Shown here piece by piece: positions 25,541-33,913 of a stretch of 64,000 bases of DNA. The notes below the pieces were generated by a model that made no database searches, had not been told where the DNA came from, and was given only the letters and a program-made list of their open reading frames with translations. The stretch comes from Lewinellaceae bacterium (GTDB taxonomy: Bacteria; Bacteroidota; Bacteroidia; Chitinophagales; Saprospiraceae): positions 558,001 through 622,000 of the forward strand of contig JACJYD010000002.1 in NCBI GenBank assembly GCA_020636275.1. The letters run 5' to 3'. The position numbers and the translations under genes were made by a program. The stretch's first letter is position 1. Every line of letters begins with the position of its first letter.

Positions 25541-26284
25541 TTAAAGGGAAAGCCCGCCATCGATCGACAATACCGCGCCGTTGATGAAGCCGGCTTCATC
25601 GGACGCCAGATAGGCATAAGCGGCGGCGATCTCTTCGGGTTTGCCCAGACGACCGACGGGCGTTTTTTCCAGCAGTCCCTGGAGCACGTTTTCCGGGATC
25701 ACTCCCATCATATCGGTGGCGACGAATCCTGGCGCCACGGCGTTGGCGGTGATGCCTTTTCGGCCGAACTCGCGCGCCCAGACCTTTGTCATGCCGATAA
25801 CCCCGGCCTTGGTGGCGGCGTAGTTGGTCTGCCCGAAGTTGCCGTGCAGGCCAACGATCGATGAGGCGGTGACGATACGACCGAATTTCCGGGCTTCCAT
25901 ATAGGGAAATACCGCTTTGGTGCAGTTGAACACACCCGTCAGGTTGACACTGATCACCAGGTCCCACTGCTCGTGGGTCATTTTTTTGAGGGTGGAGTCG
26001 CGCGTCACTCCTGCGTTGTTGATCAGGATGTCGATCTGACCATATTGATCGGCGACCGTTTTTGCCGCGGCTTCCGTCTCGGCAAAAACGGCGGTGTTGA
26101 CCATGAAGAAAGCAGCGTCATAACCTTCAGCCCGCAGTCCGGACGCTACTGATTCACCCTTTTCCCGATTAATGTCCCAGATGGCCACCCGTGCACCTTC
26201 TTCCAGAAAACGGCGGGTCGTCGCCAGTCCGATTCCGCTGGCTCCGCCGGTTATGATAGCTACTTTTCCTTGCAAACGATTCAT
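25541..26284 (-). CDS. SDR-family 3-oxoacyl reductase (FabG/PhaB-like)
   Basis: Protein of 247 residues from MNRLQGKVAIITGG; an upstream ATG at 26302 would add only six residues. The Rossmann motif is GGASGIG, followed by NNAGVT. The catalytic Tyr and Lys are in YAATKAG, and the end is IDGGLSL. It reduces a 3-oxoacyl-ACP or 3-oxoacyl-CoA with NAD(P)H. It is transcribed divergently from the thiolase gene, so it could make (R)-3-hydroxyacyl-CoA for PHA. The second SDR of this locus is the closer PhaB match. Confidence 0.85.
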   Translation of the reverse strand: MNRLQGKVAIITGGASGIGLATTRRFLEEGARVAIWDINREKGESVASGLRAEGYDAAFFMVNTAVFAETEAAAKTVADQYGQIDILINNAGVTRDSTLKKMTHEQWDLVISVNLTGVFNCTKAVFPYMEARKFGRIVTASSIVGLHGNFGQTNYAATKAGVIGMTKVWAREFGRKGITANAVAPGFVATDMMGVIPENVLQGLLEKTPVGRLGKPEEIAAAYAYLASDEAGFINGAVLSIDGGLSL

Positions 26285-26713
26285 GAAACTGTCTTTAAGC
26301 AACGTGCATTAAAAAATAAAAATGGAAGAAGGGACGAACGCGCGCTTCTTCCCTGGGAAAAAAGACCACCGCCAATTGGGACGGCGGAGGTCTTCGATAA
26401 GTTTTTCACACATCGTGTAAAATCCTGCTCAAGTTAATCAGCTTCCCTTTTTGCCGGGGATTTTTTCGGCTATTCCAGGGGGTGGACTTTGGTTTTCAGA
26501 CAGGTAGGTATTTTTTATAAAATATTGATTATAAGTTATTTAGATCAATCAAAAAACTGTATTGACCAAGGCCTTGCTATGGATTTTTTGGCGAAAAATC
26601 CGTACTTTTACATTAAAGCATATAGATGCTTCTATACTTGAAAAGGAAGGCCTCTGTTGAGAAAAACGCCTCTTCAACTACTGAATTTCCAATACCATTT
26701 AAAGACCATACAC
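26285..26713. promoter_or_regulatory. 429-bp divergent promoter region between SDR and thiolase genes
   Basis: A/T-rich region carrying the control sequences of both PHA-related genes. No open frame is convincing. It contains one terminator-like hairpin (listed) and long A/T tracts at about 26515-26620. No clear paired TTTG and TAnnTTTG boxes were found. Confidence 0.5.
26362..26394. repeat. Hairpin inside the divergent SDR/thiolase promoter region
   Basis: AAGACCACCGCC (26362-26373) pairs with GGCGGAGGTCTT (26383-26394) with one mismatch around a 9-nt loop. No known transcript ends here, so it may be a leader hairpin of the SDR gene (78 bp upstream of its start). Confidence 0.6.
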
Positions 26714-27898
26714 ATGAAAGACGTATTTATTGTCGCGGCAGTTCGAACGCCTCTCGGGAGTTTTGGCGGCATGTTTGCCAATGTTACGGCAGTTCAATTG
26801 GGTTCAACGGCGATTAAAGGGGCTCTGGAACGGGCCGGGGTAGAGCCCGGGCTGGTTCAGGAGGTATTTATGGGAAACGTCGTTTCCGCCAACCTGGGGC
26901 AGGCGCCCGCACGGCAGGCGGCGCTTTTTGCGGGCATCCCGAACACAGTTCCCTGTACTACCGTCAATAAGGTTTGCGCCTCGGGCGCCAAGGCGATCAT
27001 GTTCGGCGCCCAGTCCATTCAGTTGGGCCTGAATGATGTGGTCGTTGCCGGAGGTATGGAGAACATGAGCCAGATCCCGTATTACGTTCCCTCTGCCCGT
27101 TACGGCTACCGCTATGGAAACGGAGAATTTGTGGACGGTTTGATCAAAGATGGTCTGTTAGACGTATACAATCAGTGCGCCATGGGGGTTTGCGCAGATA
27201 CTACTGCAACAAAATACCAGATCACCCGGGAGGAGCAGGATGCGTTTGCCATCCGGTCCTACCAGCGTTCGGCAGAGGCTACCCAAAGTGGCGCCTTGAA
27301 AAAGGAGATCGTGCCGGTAAGTGTTCCCCAACGCAAAGGCGATCCGCTGGTCATCGATGAAGATGAAGAATATAAAAACGTAAAATTCGAAAAGATCCCG
27401 TCACTCAAACCGGCCTTCACAAAAGACGGTACGGTGACAGCGGCCAATGCTTCGACCATAAACGACGGCGCTGCTGCGCTGGTGTTGATGAGCGGAGAAA
27501 AGGTCAAAGAGCTGGGGCTCAAGCCCCTGGCGCGGATCGTCTCTTATGCCGATGCCGCCCACGAACCCGAGTGGTTTACCACCGCTCCGGCCAAAGCGGC
27601 GCCGATCGCCCTGCAACGCGCCGGGTTGAAACTGGAAGATATCGACTACTTCGAGGTCAACGAGGCCTTCGCTGTAGTCACTCAGGTCTTTATGAAAGAA
27701 CTGGGCATCCCGGATGAAAAAGTGAACGTATTCGGCGGCGCCGTGTCGATCGGCCACCCACTTGGCGCCTCCGGCGCGCGTATCGTCACCACCCTGGTAA
27801 ATGTCTTGCAACAGAAGAAAGGCCGCTACGGAATGATCGCTATTTGCAACGGCGGGGGAGGCGCTTCCGCCATGGTGCTGGAAAACCTAAACGTTTAA
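26714..27898 (+). CDS. phaA: Acetyl-CoA C-acetyltransferase (thiolase)
   Basis: Protein of 394 residues from MKDVFIVAAVRTP; upstream extension rejected because this start matches the family. The nucleophile is C88 in NKVCASGAKA, with H348 in GHPLGASGAR and C378 in CNGGGGAS. These numbers coincide almost exactly with the biosynthetic thiolase of Zoogloea. It condenses two acetyl-CoA to acetoacetyl-CoA, the first step of PHB synthesis. It lies 0.6 kb before the phasin-phaE-phaC operon on the same strand, separated by a series of hairpins. Confidence 0.92.
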   Translation: MKDVFIVAAVRTPLGSFGGMFANVTAVQLGSTAIKGALERAGVEPGLVQEVFMGNVVSANLGQAPARQAALFAGIPNTVPCTTVNKVCASGAKAIMFGAQSIQLGLNDVVVAGGMENMSQIPYYVPSARYGYRYGNGEFVDGLIKDGLLDVYNQCAMGVCADTTATKYQITREEQDAFAIRSYQRSAEATQSGALKKEIVPVSVPQRKGDPLVIDEDEEYKNVKFEKIPSLKPAFTKDGTVTAANASTINDGAAALVLMSGEKVKELGLKPLARIVSYADAAHEPEWFTTAPAKAAPIALQRAGLKLEDIDYFEVNEAFAVVTQVFMKELGIPDEKVNVFGGAVSIGHPLGASGARIVTTLVNVLQQKKGRYGMIAICNGGGGASAMVLENLNV

Positions 27899-27901
27899 AT
27901 T

Positions 27902-28049
27902 AATAGGGTATTAAGGATGATTGGGCGGCTGCGCCCGCCCAATCACTCTTAATGAATCCATTTTTGAAATGAATCAATAGAGTATAGAGGATGATTGGGC
28001 GGCTGCGCCCGCCCAATCATCCTTAATGAATCCATTTTTGAAATGAATC
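27902..28049. repeat. Tandem 74-bp hairpin-bearing repeat, two copies
   Basis: Unit 1 is 27902-27975 and unit 2 is 27976-28049. Each carries a GATTGGGCGG/CCGCCCAATC hairpin with loop CTGCGC followed by TTAATGAATCCATTTTTGAAATGAATC-type sequence (given in words: an A/T tail). The unit 2 stem is intact over 15 bp; unit 1 has decayed outer pairs. Confidence 0.9.
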
Positions 28050-28119
28050 AAAATGAGGAGCACAGGCCCCTCAAACCATCCAAGGATTCGTCTTTATTTG
28101 GTTTTAATTGAAATAAATC

Positions 28120-28147
28120 AAATTGAGGAGCACCGCCTCCTCAATTT
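28120..28147. repeat. Third hairpin of the thiolase-phasin spacer
   Basis: A 10-bp stem AAATTGAGGA/TCCTCAATTT (28120-28129 with 28138-28147) around GCACCGCC. A decayed relative with TGAGG/CCTCA arms lies just upstream near 28053-28072. Confidence 0.7.
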
Positions 28148-28193
28148 CAAGATATTTTGGTCTTTATTTGGTTTTATTTGGTTTAGGCAGGAA

Positions 28194-28220
28194 GGTAGGG
28201 CCGGCAATGGCCGCCCTACC
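28194..28220. repeat. Fourth hairpin of the thiolase-phasin spacer
   Basis: GGTAGGG (28194-28200) pairs with CCCTACC (28214-28220), with further inner CGG/CCG pairing. Flanking A/T sequence TTTATTTGGTTTTA occurs twice nearby. Confidence 0.6.
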
Positions 28221-28295
28221 CCTCTTTTCAAAAGACTCCAGCATGCATTGGAGATTCGGGATTGATTTTAAGATCTAATGTGGTATACTTATTCG

Positions 28296-28326
28296 AAAGG
28301 CGGCTCATACGGGTCGCCTTTTTTGT
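28296..28326 (+). terminator. Rho-independent-type terminator before the phasin operon
   Basis: AAAGGCGGCTC pairs with GGGTCGCCTTT including G-U pairs around ATAC, followed by six T. It insulates the PHA operon from upstream transcription, or ends a short untranslated transcript from the spacer. Confidence 0.7.
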
Positions 28327-28434
28327 TGTAGTCAAGGATTTTTGTGCGCATTTTAAATAATTGATAATCAATTTTTTGAGTCGATTAACTCCGTTAAATG
28401 CTCTTTAAGTCAACCTTTTTTCATCGAATAGGCA

Positions 28435-28467
28435 TGTTGATGGGGAGGAATGCAGGGCCTACCTTTG
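28435..28467 (+). promoter_or_regulatory. Putative promoter of the phasin-phaE-phaC operon
   Basis: TACCTTTG at 28460-28467 matches the TAnnTTTG -7 box, with GTTG about 20 bp upstream as a weak -33 box. Initiation would be near 28474, 37 bp before the phasin ATG. Confidence 0.5.
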
Positions 28468-28510
28468 TACTATCAATTAATTGTTCTTACCTCATTCAAA
28501 GAAAAAGATC

Positions 28511-28942
28511 ATGGCAAAGGCTAAAGAAAACTTCGGAAAAATCGTCGAACAGCAGCAGGACCTGATGGAAAAGATTGCTGCCAACACCAACAAGATGTTC
28601 GAAATGTTCACAATGGAAGAAACGGATACGAAAGAAGGGCAGGAGTTGTTCAACGATTTTATCAAGCGCAACCAGCAGTTAATGGAAGAACAATTTCACC
28701 CCGACAACCTGGAGAAATTCTGGGAGAAGATGCCGGAACAATACAATAAGGCCATAGAGACGCAGATGGATTTCTACAACCGCACCAATGAGTACCTGCG
28801 CCGCGTGATGGAAAAATACACCGTGCAAACCCAACAAAACTACTGGAAGAAACTGTCGGATATCTACATGGATAATTACCAGGCCATGATGGAAACTTCG
28901 ACGAACAGCTTTAAGGCGTTTCAGGAGTTTTTTGCCAATTAA
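28511..28942 (+). CDS. Phasin-like PHA granule protein
   Basis: Protein of 143 residues from MAKAKENFG; an in-frame TTG-type extension was rejected. It is all helical, amphipathic and rich in Met, Gln, Glu and Phe, with repeated patterns such as NQQLMEEQFHPDNLEKFW and aromatic/Tyr-Asn-rich helices. This suits coating of hydrophobic PHA granules. It has no signal or membrane segment. It is the first gene before phaE (82 bp), which it resembles in composition. Phasin function is inferred from context and composition, not from a defined motif. Confidence 0.7.
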   Translation: MAKAKENFGKIVEQQQDLMEKIAANTNKMFEMFTMEETDTKEGQELFNDFIKRNQQLMEEQFHPDNLEKFWEKMPEQYNKAIETQMDFYNRTNEYLRRVMEKYTVQTQQNYWKKLSDIYMDNYQAMMETSTNSFKAFQEFFAN

Positions 28943-28957
28943 AATAAAATAGAGAGA

Positions 28958-29001
28958 AGCGGGCAGGGGGCAGATATATTACGCTCTCCTCTCTGCCCGC
29001 T
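28958..29001 (+). repeat. Hairpin between phasin-like gene and phaE
   Basis: AGCGGGCAG (28958-28966) pairs with CTGCCCGCT (28993-29001) around a 26-nt loop. It could reduce read-through or protect the upstream message, so that phasin is made in excess. Confidence 0.55.
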
Positions 29002-29024
29002 ACCCCTCACCAAAAATCAAACCA

Positions 29025-30386
29025 ATGAAAAAAGGAATCGACGAAATGTTGGAAAACCAAAAGAAGGCTTTCGAATCCTGGAAGGATTGGACCGACAAAT
29101 GGATGCGGACCATGCCCGGCATGACGCCTCCGGCTACGGGCAAGGACTTCTTTGTTCCCTGGATGGATATGCAACGCAAATGGTGGGATGAAGCCATGAA
29201 AGCGGGCAATGTGAAAGCCGCTACCGAACAAATGCCTCCTCAGTGGAAGGACTGGATGGATATGCAAACCCAGGCTTCTGAAAAATGGATGGAATTTTAC
29301 CGCGACCAGGCTAAGCAGTTTGGTGCATCCGGACCTGGTTTCAGCAGCTTTACCGGGACGCCTTTCTCCGATATGGGCGCCAAACAATGGCAAAATTGGA
29401 TGGAGGAGAGCAACAAATGGATCAAGGAGAATATTCTCGACAAGATCCCGAACAACATGAAGCCACACTATCAGAATTTCACCGTGCTCTATGACGAGAT
29501 GGCCAAATTCTGGGAACCCTTCCAGCAATTGATCCAGTTCGGTTCGTTCTCCAAAAGCACGACCGATCAATTCTTCTCTCCGGAGGCATATCGCCGGATT
29601 GTAGGCCTTTTCCTGGGCTTCAAACCGGTAGAGAACGTCGCAAAAATGGTCGAAGACGTCAATACGTTCTTCGAAGACTACATTATTTCCCTGCAAAAGA
29701 TGACTCCGGGCACCCACAACTTTACCGATAGTTGGGTCCGGTTCTTCCGCGATTGGGGCCGTCAGTCCGGGCACCCGGGTCTCCAGGCCGTGGCCGAGAT
29801 CACCCATATGGTTGAAAAAGGTGTCAATTCCTTCTACCACGTGGCCGGACCAAGTGAGGAACTCGCTATGGCCAAATTGGTGAAGGACATCCAGTTCGCC
29901 TACACGGGCTTCCTGCTCAAGTCGTCCGAACTCCAACAGGTCCTGATGGATGCCGGACAATTTGCCCTGCCCGATACGATCAAGGCCTATGCCGACGAAT
30001 TCCAAAAAACGAAGAAGCTGCCGAATTATAGTGAGTTCTTCAACCGGTATGCCAACCACCTGGAGGATTACCTCCTCGAAGTGCTGGAATCGGATGAGTA
30101 TTCGGTGCTGCAAGCCGACGTGTCCAAATCGGGTATCGCAGTGAAGGCGAAAATGGATGAGCTGGTCGAAATGACCTTTCACGATATGCCCTTCCTGATG
30201 AAATCCTTTGCCGACGAAGTCGCTCGTGAAAACACCAGCTTGCGCCGTAAGATCCGCGAACTGGAGACTCGTCTCTATGCGATCGAATCGGCTTTTACGG
30301 GCGGTAGCGCCATGCCGAAGGAAGAGACGCCGAAGACAGCTGCGCCCCGCAAGGCAAGTAATGGAAAGAAAACCACCACCAAGTAA
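29025..30386 (+). CDS. phaE: Class III PHA synthase subunit PhaE
   Basis: Protein of 453 residues, Trp- and Met-rich and helical, without catalytic residues. It fits PhaE, the non-catalytic partner of class III PHA synthase. The C-terminal helix ENTSLRRKIRELETRLYAIE resembles the PhaE C-terminal signature, and a basic tail of Lys, Ala and Thr ends the chain. The PhaE/PhaC complex polymerises (R)-3-hydroxyacyl-CoA at the granule surface. It is somewhat longer than the 350-400 residues usual in purple sulfur bacteria and cyanobacteria. Confidence comes from sequence style plus the adjacent phaC. Confidence 0.85.
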   Translation: MKKGIDEMLENQKKAFESWKDWTDKWMRTMPGMTPPATGKDFFVPWMDMQRKWWDEAMKAGNVKAATEQMPPQWKDWMDMQTQASEKWMEFYRDQAKQFGASGPGFSSFTGTPFSDMGAKQWQNWMEESNKWIKENILDKIPNNMKPHYQNFTVLYDEMAKFWEPFQQLIQFGSFSKSTTDQFFSPEAYRRIVGLFLGFKPVENVAKMVEDVNTFFEDYIISLQKMTPGTHNFTDSWVRFFRDWGRQSGHPGLQAVAEITHMVEKGVNSFYHVAGPSEELAMAKLVKDIQFAYTGFLLKSSELQQVLMDAGQFALPDTIKAYADEFQKTKKLPNYSEFFNRYANHLEDYLLEVLESDEYSVLQADVSKSGIAVKAKMDELVEMTFHDMPFLMKSFADEVARENTSLRRKIRELETRLYAIESAFTGGSAMPKEETPKTAAPRKASNGKKTTTK

Positions 30387-30396
30387 ACCTTCCCAT

Positions 30397-30422
30397 AAAC
30401 GGGGTGCGATCGCACCCCGTTT
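30397..30422. repeat. Perfect 26-bp palindrome between phaE and phaC
   Basis: The 26 bases 30397-30422 are their own reverse complement (13-bp arms, centred on GATC). It lies inside the 43-bp phaE-phaC gap, directly before the phaC start. The following T tract is weak, so it may partly terminate or block an RNase rather than end the operon. Confidence 0.75.
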
Positions 30423-30429
30423 GTAAAAT

Positions 30430-31488
30430 ATGCATATGGCAGAACATTCTTTTTCCGACCAGATACTCCAACAGGTCGATACCGCGACCGATGCGATCCG
30501 GAATATTTCGGATATCAGCGATATCGACATTGCAACCGCGCCACGTGACACGGTTTGGGAAGACGGCAAGGTGAAACTATTTCACTTTCGCCGCGACGAC
30601 AAACCTAAGGCTAAAACCCCGGTGCTGATCGTCTATGCCCTCGTCAACCGCTGGGAAATGATGGACCTCCAACCCAACCGGAGTTTCGTCCGCAAGCTCG
30701 TCAGCGAAGGCATGGATGTCTATGTGATCGACTGGGGCTACGCTTCCCGCCTCGACCGCTACAAGACCATGGAAGATTACATCCTGGGTAATGTCGGCGA
30801 TTGCGTAGATTTCATTCGTCGCAAACACAAACTGCCCAGCATCAACCTCCTGGGCGTTTGCCAGGGGGGTACTTTTTCAGTGATCTATTCGGCCCTTTTT
30901 CCCGAAAAAGTGAAAAACCTGGCGACCCTCGTCACGCCGGTCGACTTCGACAACAAGCAAGGCCTGCTTTTCAAATGGGCCAAGGACCTCGACGTCGACG
31001 CCATGGTCGACGGCTTCGGCGGTGTGATCCCGGGGGAATTCCTCAACACGGGTTTCGATCTGCTTAAGCCGATGAACAAGACCCGCAAGTACTTGTCGCT
31101 GCCCGATACTCTTCGGGAAAAGGACAAGCTCATGAATTTTCTCCGCATGGAAAAATGGGTGGCAGATTCGCCCGACCAGGCAGGGGAGACCTACCGGCAG
31201 TTCATCAAGGATTTTTACCAGAAAAATCTCCTGATCAAAGGCGAATTCGAGCTAGGCGGCCGCAAGGTCGATCTGAAGAAGATCACCATGCCGGTACTCA
31301 CGATCTTCGCCAAAGATGACCATATTGTCCCCCCCGATACCACCAAGCCTTTAAACGAAAAGGTGGGCTCCAAGGACAAAGAGCTTCTGGAATTCCCTGG
31401 CGGGCACATCGGCGTATTCGTCGGCGGTCGCTCGCAGAGCCTCCTCACGCCGGCGGTGGCCAGTTGGTATATACACCGCGACGCATAA
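30430..31488 (+). CDS. phaC: Class III PHA synthase catalytic subunit PhaC
   Basis: Protein of 352 residues, the usual length of class III PhaC (about 355). Alpha/beta-hydrolase fold with the PHA synthase lipase-like box GVCQGG and nucleophile C144. The general base region is DDHIVP (Asp) and GGHIGVF (His). It joins 3-hydroxyacyl-CoA units into polyester with PhaE. A second ATG two codons in (30436) is an equal alternative start. It is the third gene of the operon and is followed by a strong terminator. Confidence 0.95.
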   Translation: MHMAEHSFSDQILQQVDTATDAIRNISDISDIDIATAPRDTVWEDGKVKLFHFRRDDKPKAKTPVLIVYALVNRWEMMDLQPNRSFVRKLVSEGMDVYVIDWGYASRLDRYKTMEDYILGNVGDCVDFIRRKHKLPSINLLGVCQGGTFSVIYSALFPEKVKNLATLVTPVDFDNKQGLLFKWAKDLDVDAMVDGFGGVIPGEFLNTGFDLLKPMNKTRKYLSLPDTLREKDKLMNFLRMEKWVADSPDQAGETYRQFIKDFYQKNLLIKGEFELGGRKVDLKKITMPVLTIFAKDDHIVPPDTTKPLNEKVGSKDKELLEFPGGHIGVFVGGRSQSLLTPAVASWYIHRDA

Positions 31489-31520
31489 TCAAGAAGGCCG
31501 GCTGGCGCCGGCCTTCTTGA
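31489..31520. terminator. Bidirectional terminator between phaC and phaB
   Basis: A 14-bp perfect stem (31489-31502 with 31507-31520) with loop TGGC between convergent genes. Confidence 0.88.
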
Positions 31521-31522
31521 TA

Positions 31523-32269
31523 TTAATAGACGTGCTGCCCGCCATTGATGGCGTAATTCGCTCCTGTGATAAACGCCGCTCCTTCCGAAGCCAGGAAGGA
31601 AACCAAGTGGGCGATCTCTTCCGTGCCCCCCAGTCGTCCGACCGGGATACCCTTTATGATCTGTGCTCTTACGTCTTCCGCTACGGCCATGACCATATCG
31701 GTGGCGATATAGCCTGGTGAGATCGTATTGACCGTGATGCCCTTGCGGGCCACCTCAACGGCGAGGGTTTTTGTAAAGCCGTGCATGCCCGCTTTGGCAG
31801 CGGCGTAGTTCACTTGCCCGAACTGGGCGCGCTGGCCATTTACCGAAGAAATGTTGATGATGCGGCCATAGTGCTGATCGACCATGGGCTCGATCACGTG
31901 ATGGCAGCAATTGAACACGCTGTACAGGTTGGATTTCAATACTTCATCCCAGGTCTCCGGCGTCATTCTCCGGAAGGCGCTATCGCGGGTGATCCCCGCG
32001 TTGTTCACCAGGATGTCGATCACTCCGATCTCCTCCTGAATGCGTTTGACCATGTCGCCCACCTGATCGTAATCGGCTACATCGGCTTGGTATATAGCAG
32101 GTTCGTACCCTTCGGCTTGCATTTCTTTCAACCAGGCCTCCGCCTTTTCCGGACTCCGGTAATTGGCGATCACCTTGTATCCATCATCCATCAAGCGTTT
32201 TACCATGTGGGTGCCCAGGCCGCCTGTAGCCCCGGTCACTAATGCTACGGTGTGTTCGGATTGTGTCAT
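31523..32269 (-). CDS. phaB: Acetoacetyl-CoA reductase PhaB
   Basis: SDR protein of 248 residues. The cofactor motif is GATGGLG and the following strand ends NYRSPEKAE, with Arg favouring NADPH. The catalytic set is Ser in NISSVNG and Tyr/Lys in NYAAAKAG. The ending NGGQHVY is very typical of PhaB. It reduces acetoacetyl-CoA to (R)-3-hydroxybutyryl-CoA for the synthase. It converges on phaC and is divergent from a symporter gene, with a long inverted repeat in the shared promoter gap. Confidence 0.92.
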   Translation of the reverse strand: MTQSEHTVALVTGATGGLGTHMVKRLMDDGYKVIANYRSPEKAEAWLKEMQAEGYEPAIYQADVADYDQVGDMVKRIQEEIGVIDILVNNAGITRDSAFRRMTPETWDEVLKSNLYSVFNCCHHVIEPMVDQHYGRIINISSVNGQRAQFGQVNYAAAKAGMHGFTKTLAVEVARKGITVNTISPGYIATDMVMAVAEDVRAQIIKGIPVGRLGGTEEIAHLVSFLASEGAAFITGANYAINGGQHVY

Positions 32270-32298
32270 ATCGACTGTTTTTTACAAAAATAGATTTT

Positions 32299-32379
32299 TA
32301 GTTTTTAAGTTTATGAGGGTATACGTTTTTGGGATTGGAGAAAGCTTAAAAACGTATACCCTCATAAACTTAAAAACTA
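32299..32379. repeat. Inverted repeat with 32-bp perfect arms in the phaB/symporter promoter gap
   Basis: Arms 32299-32330 and 32348-32379 are exact reverse complements with a 17-nt loop. They occupy 81 of the 117 bp between divergent starts. The left arm recurs, with two changes, at 50782-50814. Confidence 0.92.
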
Positions 32380-32386
32380 TTCCCTC

Positions 32387-33892
32387 ATGGCTTCTCCACA
32401 AATGGTATGGGCTACCGCCCTTATGGTCCTCCTGCTCGCCGCCCTGATCCTGTTTTTCGTGATCCGGGGCGCGCTGCGTACCACCTCCATGGCCGATTAT
32501 GCCCTGGGCACCATCCAATTCTCTCCGGTGGTAGTGGGCTTGTCGCTCGCCGCTTCGATGACGAGCGCGGCGACGTTCATCATCAATCCGGGCTTTATTG
32601 CCTTGTACGGATTGAGCGGCGTGTTGGCCTATGCCATCGTGCTTCCGATCGGGATCTTCATTTCGCTGGTGGTATTGACTAAGAGTTTCCGGCGCCACGG
32701 CGAAACGGTTAAGGCCCTGACCATGGCCCAGTGGATTGGCAAGCGATACGACAGCAAGGGCTTTGCTTTTTTCTTCGGCATTCTGTCCCTTCTCCTCATC
32801 ACCTTCATCGTGCTGATCTGCGTGGGCATGACCAAAGTGCTGGCTCAGGCGCTGAACGTAAAAGAGTTTTACGTACTGCTCGGCCTGGTCGTTTTTGTCT
32901 TCGGCTATATGATGTTCGGCGGGGCCAATTCCATGGTCTACACCAACACCATCCAGGCCATCCTGATGATCGTCGTGGCGTTCATTCTGCTGGGCTCGGG
33001 ACATGAGCATTTCAGCCAAGGTGTGAATGGTTTTCTGGACCGCCTGGCCGCCGTCGATCCGGCGTTGACGAAGGCCGTCAATCCGCAGAGTTTCCTCTTC
33101 CGCGATTATTTCGAGATCATCTTTTGTTCGTTCGTAGTGGGCGTGGCCATCGTCTGCCAGCCGCATATCATCACCCGTTCGTTGTTGTTGAAAAAAGAGT
33201 CGGACGTCAACCGTTACCTCCTGACCGGGATCGTAGTGGAGATGCTTTTCTTTTCCGTGGTCTTCGCCGGCCTTTACGCCCGCCTGGCATTCCCCGACCT
33301 CACCCTCAACGGCGCGCGCATCCCGATGGACGGCATCATTCCCGCCTATGTCGTGCAGGAGTTTCCTGTTTTTCTCGGTCTGATCGTCGTGATGGGCCTC
33401 TTGGCGGCAGGTTTGTCCACGCTGGAAGGGTTGATCCAATCCCTTTCCACCACCATCACTTCCGACATCATCGAGCCGCTGGCCGATAAGGCATTGGGGA
33501 CGGATGAAAAGCGCGCCAGGCGCCTGGTCGTGATCAACAAGCTGGTGATCGTTGTATTGGCGGTGGTTTCCGTTTGGCTCACCCATCATCAACTGGTCAA
33601 GCCCAACCTGAGCGTGGGCATTTTTGCGCAAAACGGCGTTTACGCCTACTTTTCAGCTGCTTTCGTACCTGTGTTGATGGGCATTTTCCTGAAAGACGTA
33701 CCCCGCATCGCCCCGATCGGCGCTTCAGTGGCGGCGGTGGTAATCCATTTTGCGTCCTACTATGGCGGCATCACCTGGTATTTGCAGGAGACGGTGCGGA
33801 ACCCGGCGGTGGCGGCGACGTATGCGATATTGAGTTCGGTGGTGGTGGGGGGCGTGTTGTATGGGGTGTTTAGGAAGAAAGTTGGATTGTAG
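32387..33892 (+). CDS. Sodium:solute symporter
   Basis: Protein of 501 residues with about 13 membrane helices. SSS family hallmarks are the unwound helix region LSLAASMTSAATFIINPG and the GLLAAGLSTLEGLIQSLSTT stretch with Ser-Thr of the sodium site. It differs from the 596-residue symporter upstream and lacks the DUF4212 partner and the soluble insert. Substrate unknown; placement beside phaB hints at a carboxylate. An AAACGGCGTTT match at 33632-33642 lies in coding sequence and is probably chance. Confidence 0.88.
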   Translation: MASPQMVWATALMVLLLAALILFFVIRGALRTTSMADYALGTIQFSPVVVGLSLAASMTSAATFIINPGFIALYGLSGVLAYAIVLPIGIFISLVVLTKSFRRHGETVKALTMAQWIGKRYDSKGFAFFFGILSLLLITFIVLICVGMTKVLAQALNVKEFYVLLGLVVFVFGYMMFGGANSMVYTNTIQAILMIVVAFILLGSGHEHFSQGVNGFLDRLAAVDPALTKAVNPQSFLFRDYFEIIFCSFVVGVAIVCQPHIITRSLLLKKESDVNRYLLTGIVVEMLFFSVVFAGLYARLAFPDLTLNGARIPMDGIIPAYVVQEFPVFLGLIVVMGLLAAGLSTLEGLIQSLSTTITSDIIEPLADKALGTDEKRARRLVVINKLVIVVLAVVSVWLTHHQLVKPNLSVGIFAQNGVYAYFSAAFVPVLMGIFLKDVPRIAPIGASVAAVVIHFASYYGGITWYLQETVRNPAVAATYAILSSVVVGGVLYGVFRKKVGL

Positions 33893-33913
33893 ACACGGGA
33901 ACTTCCAAATTTC

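Noticed and set aside
28238..28330. tRNA-like gene in the PHA spacer
   Set aside because: The hairpin there does not extend to a cloverleaf; it is better explained as a terminator.
33632..33642. Extra AAACGGCGTTT copy in the symporter gene
   Set aside because: It is single, lies inside well-conserved coding sequence (QNGVY) and has no neighbours, so it is probably chance.
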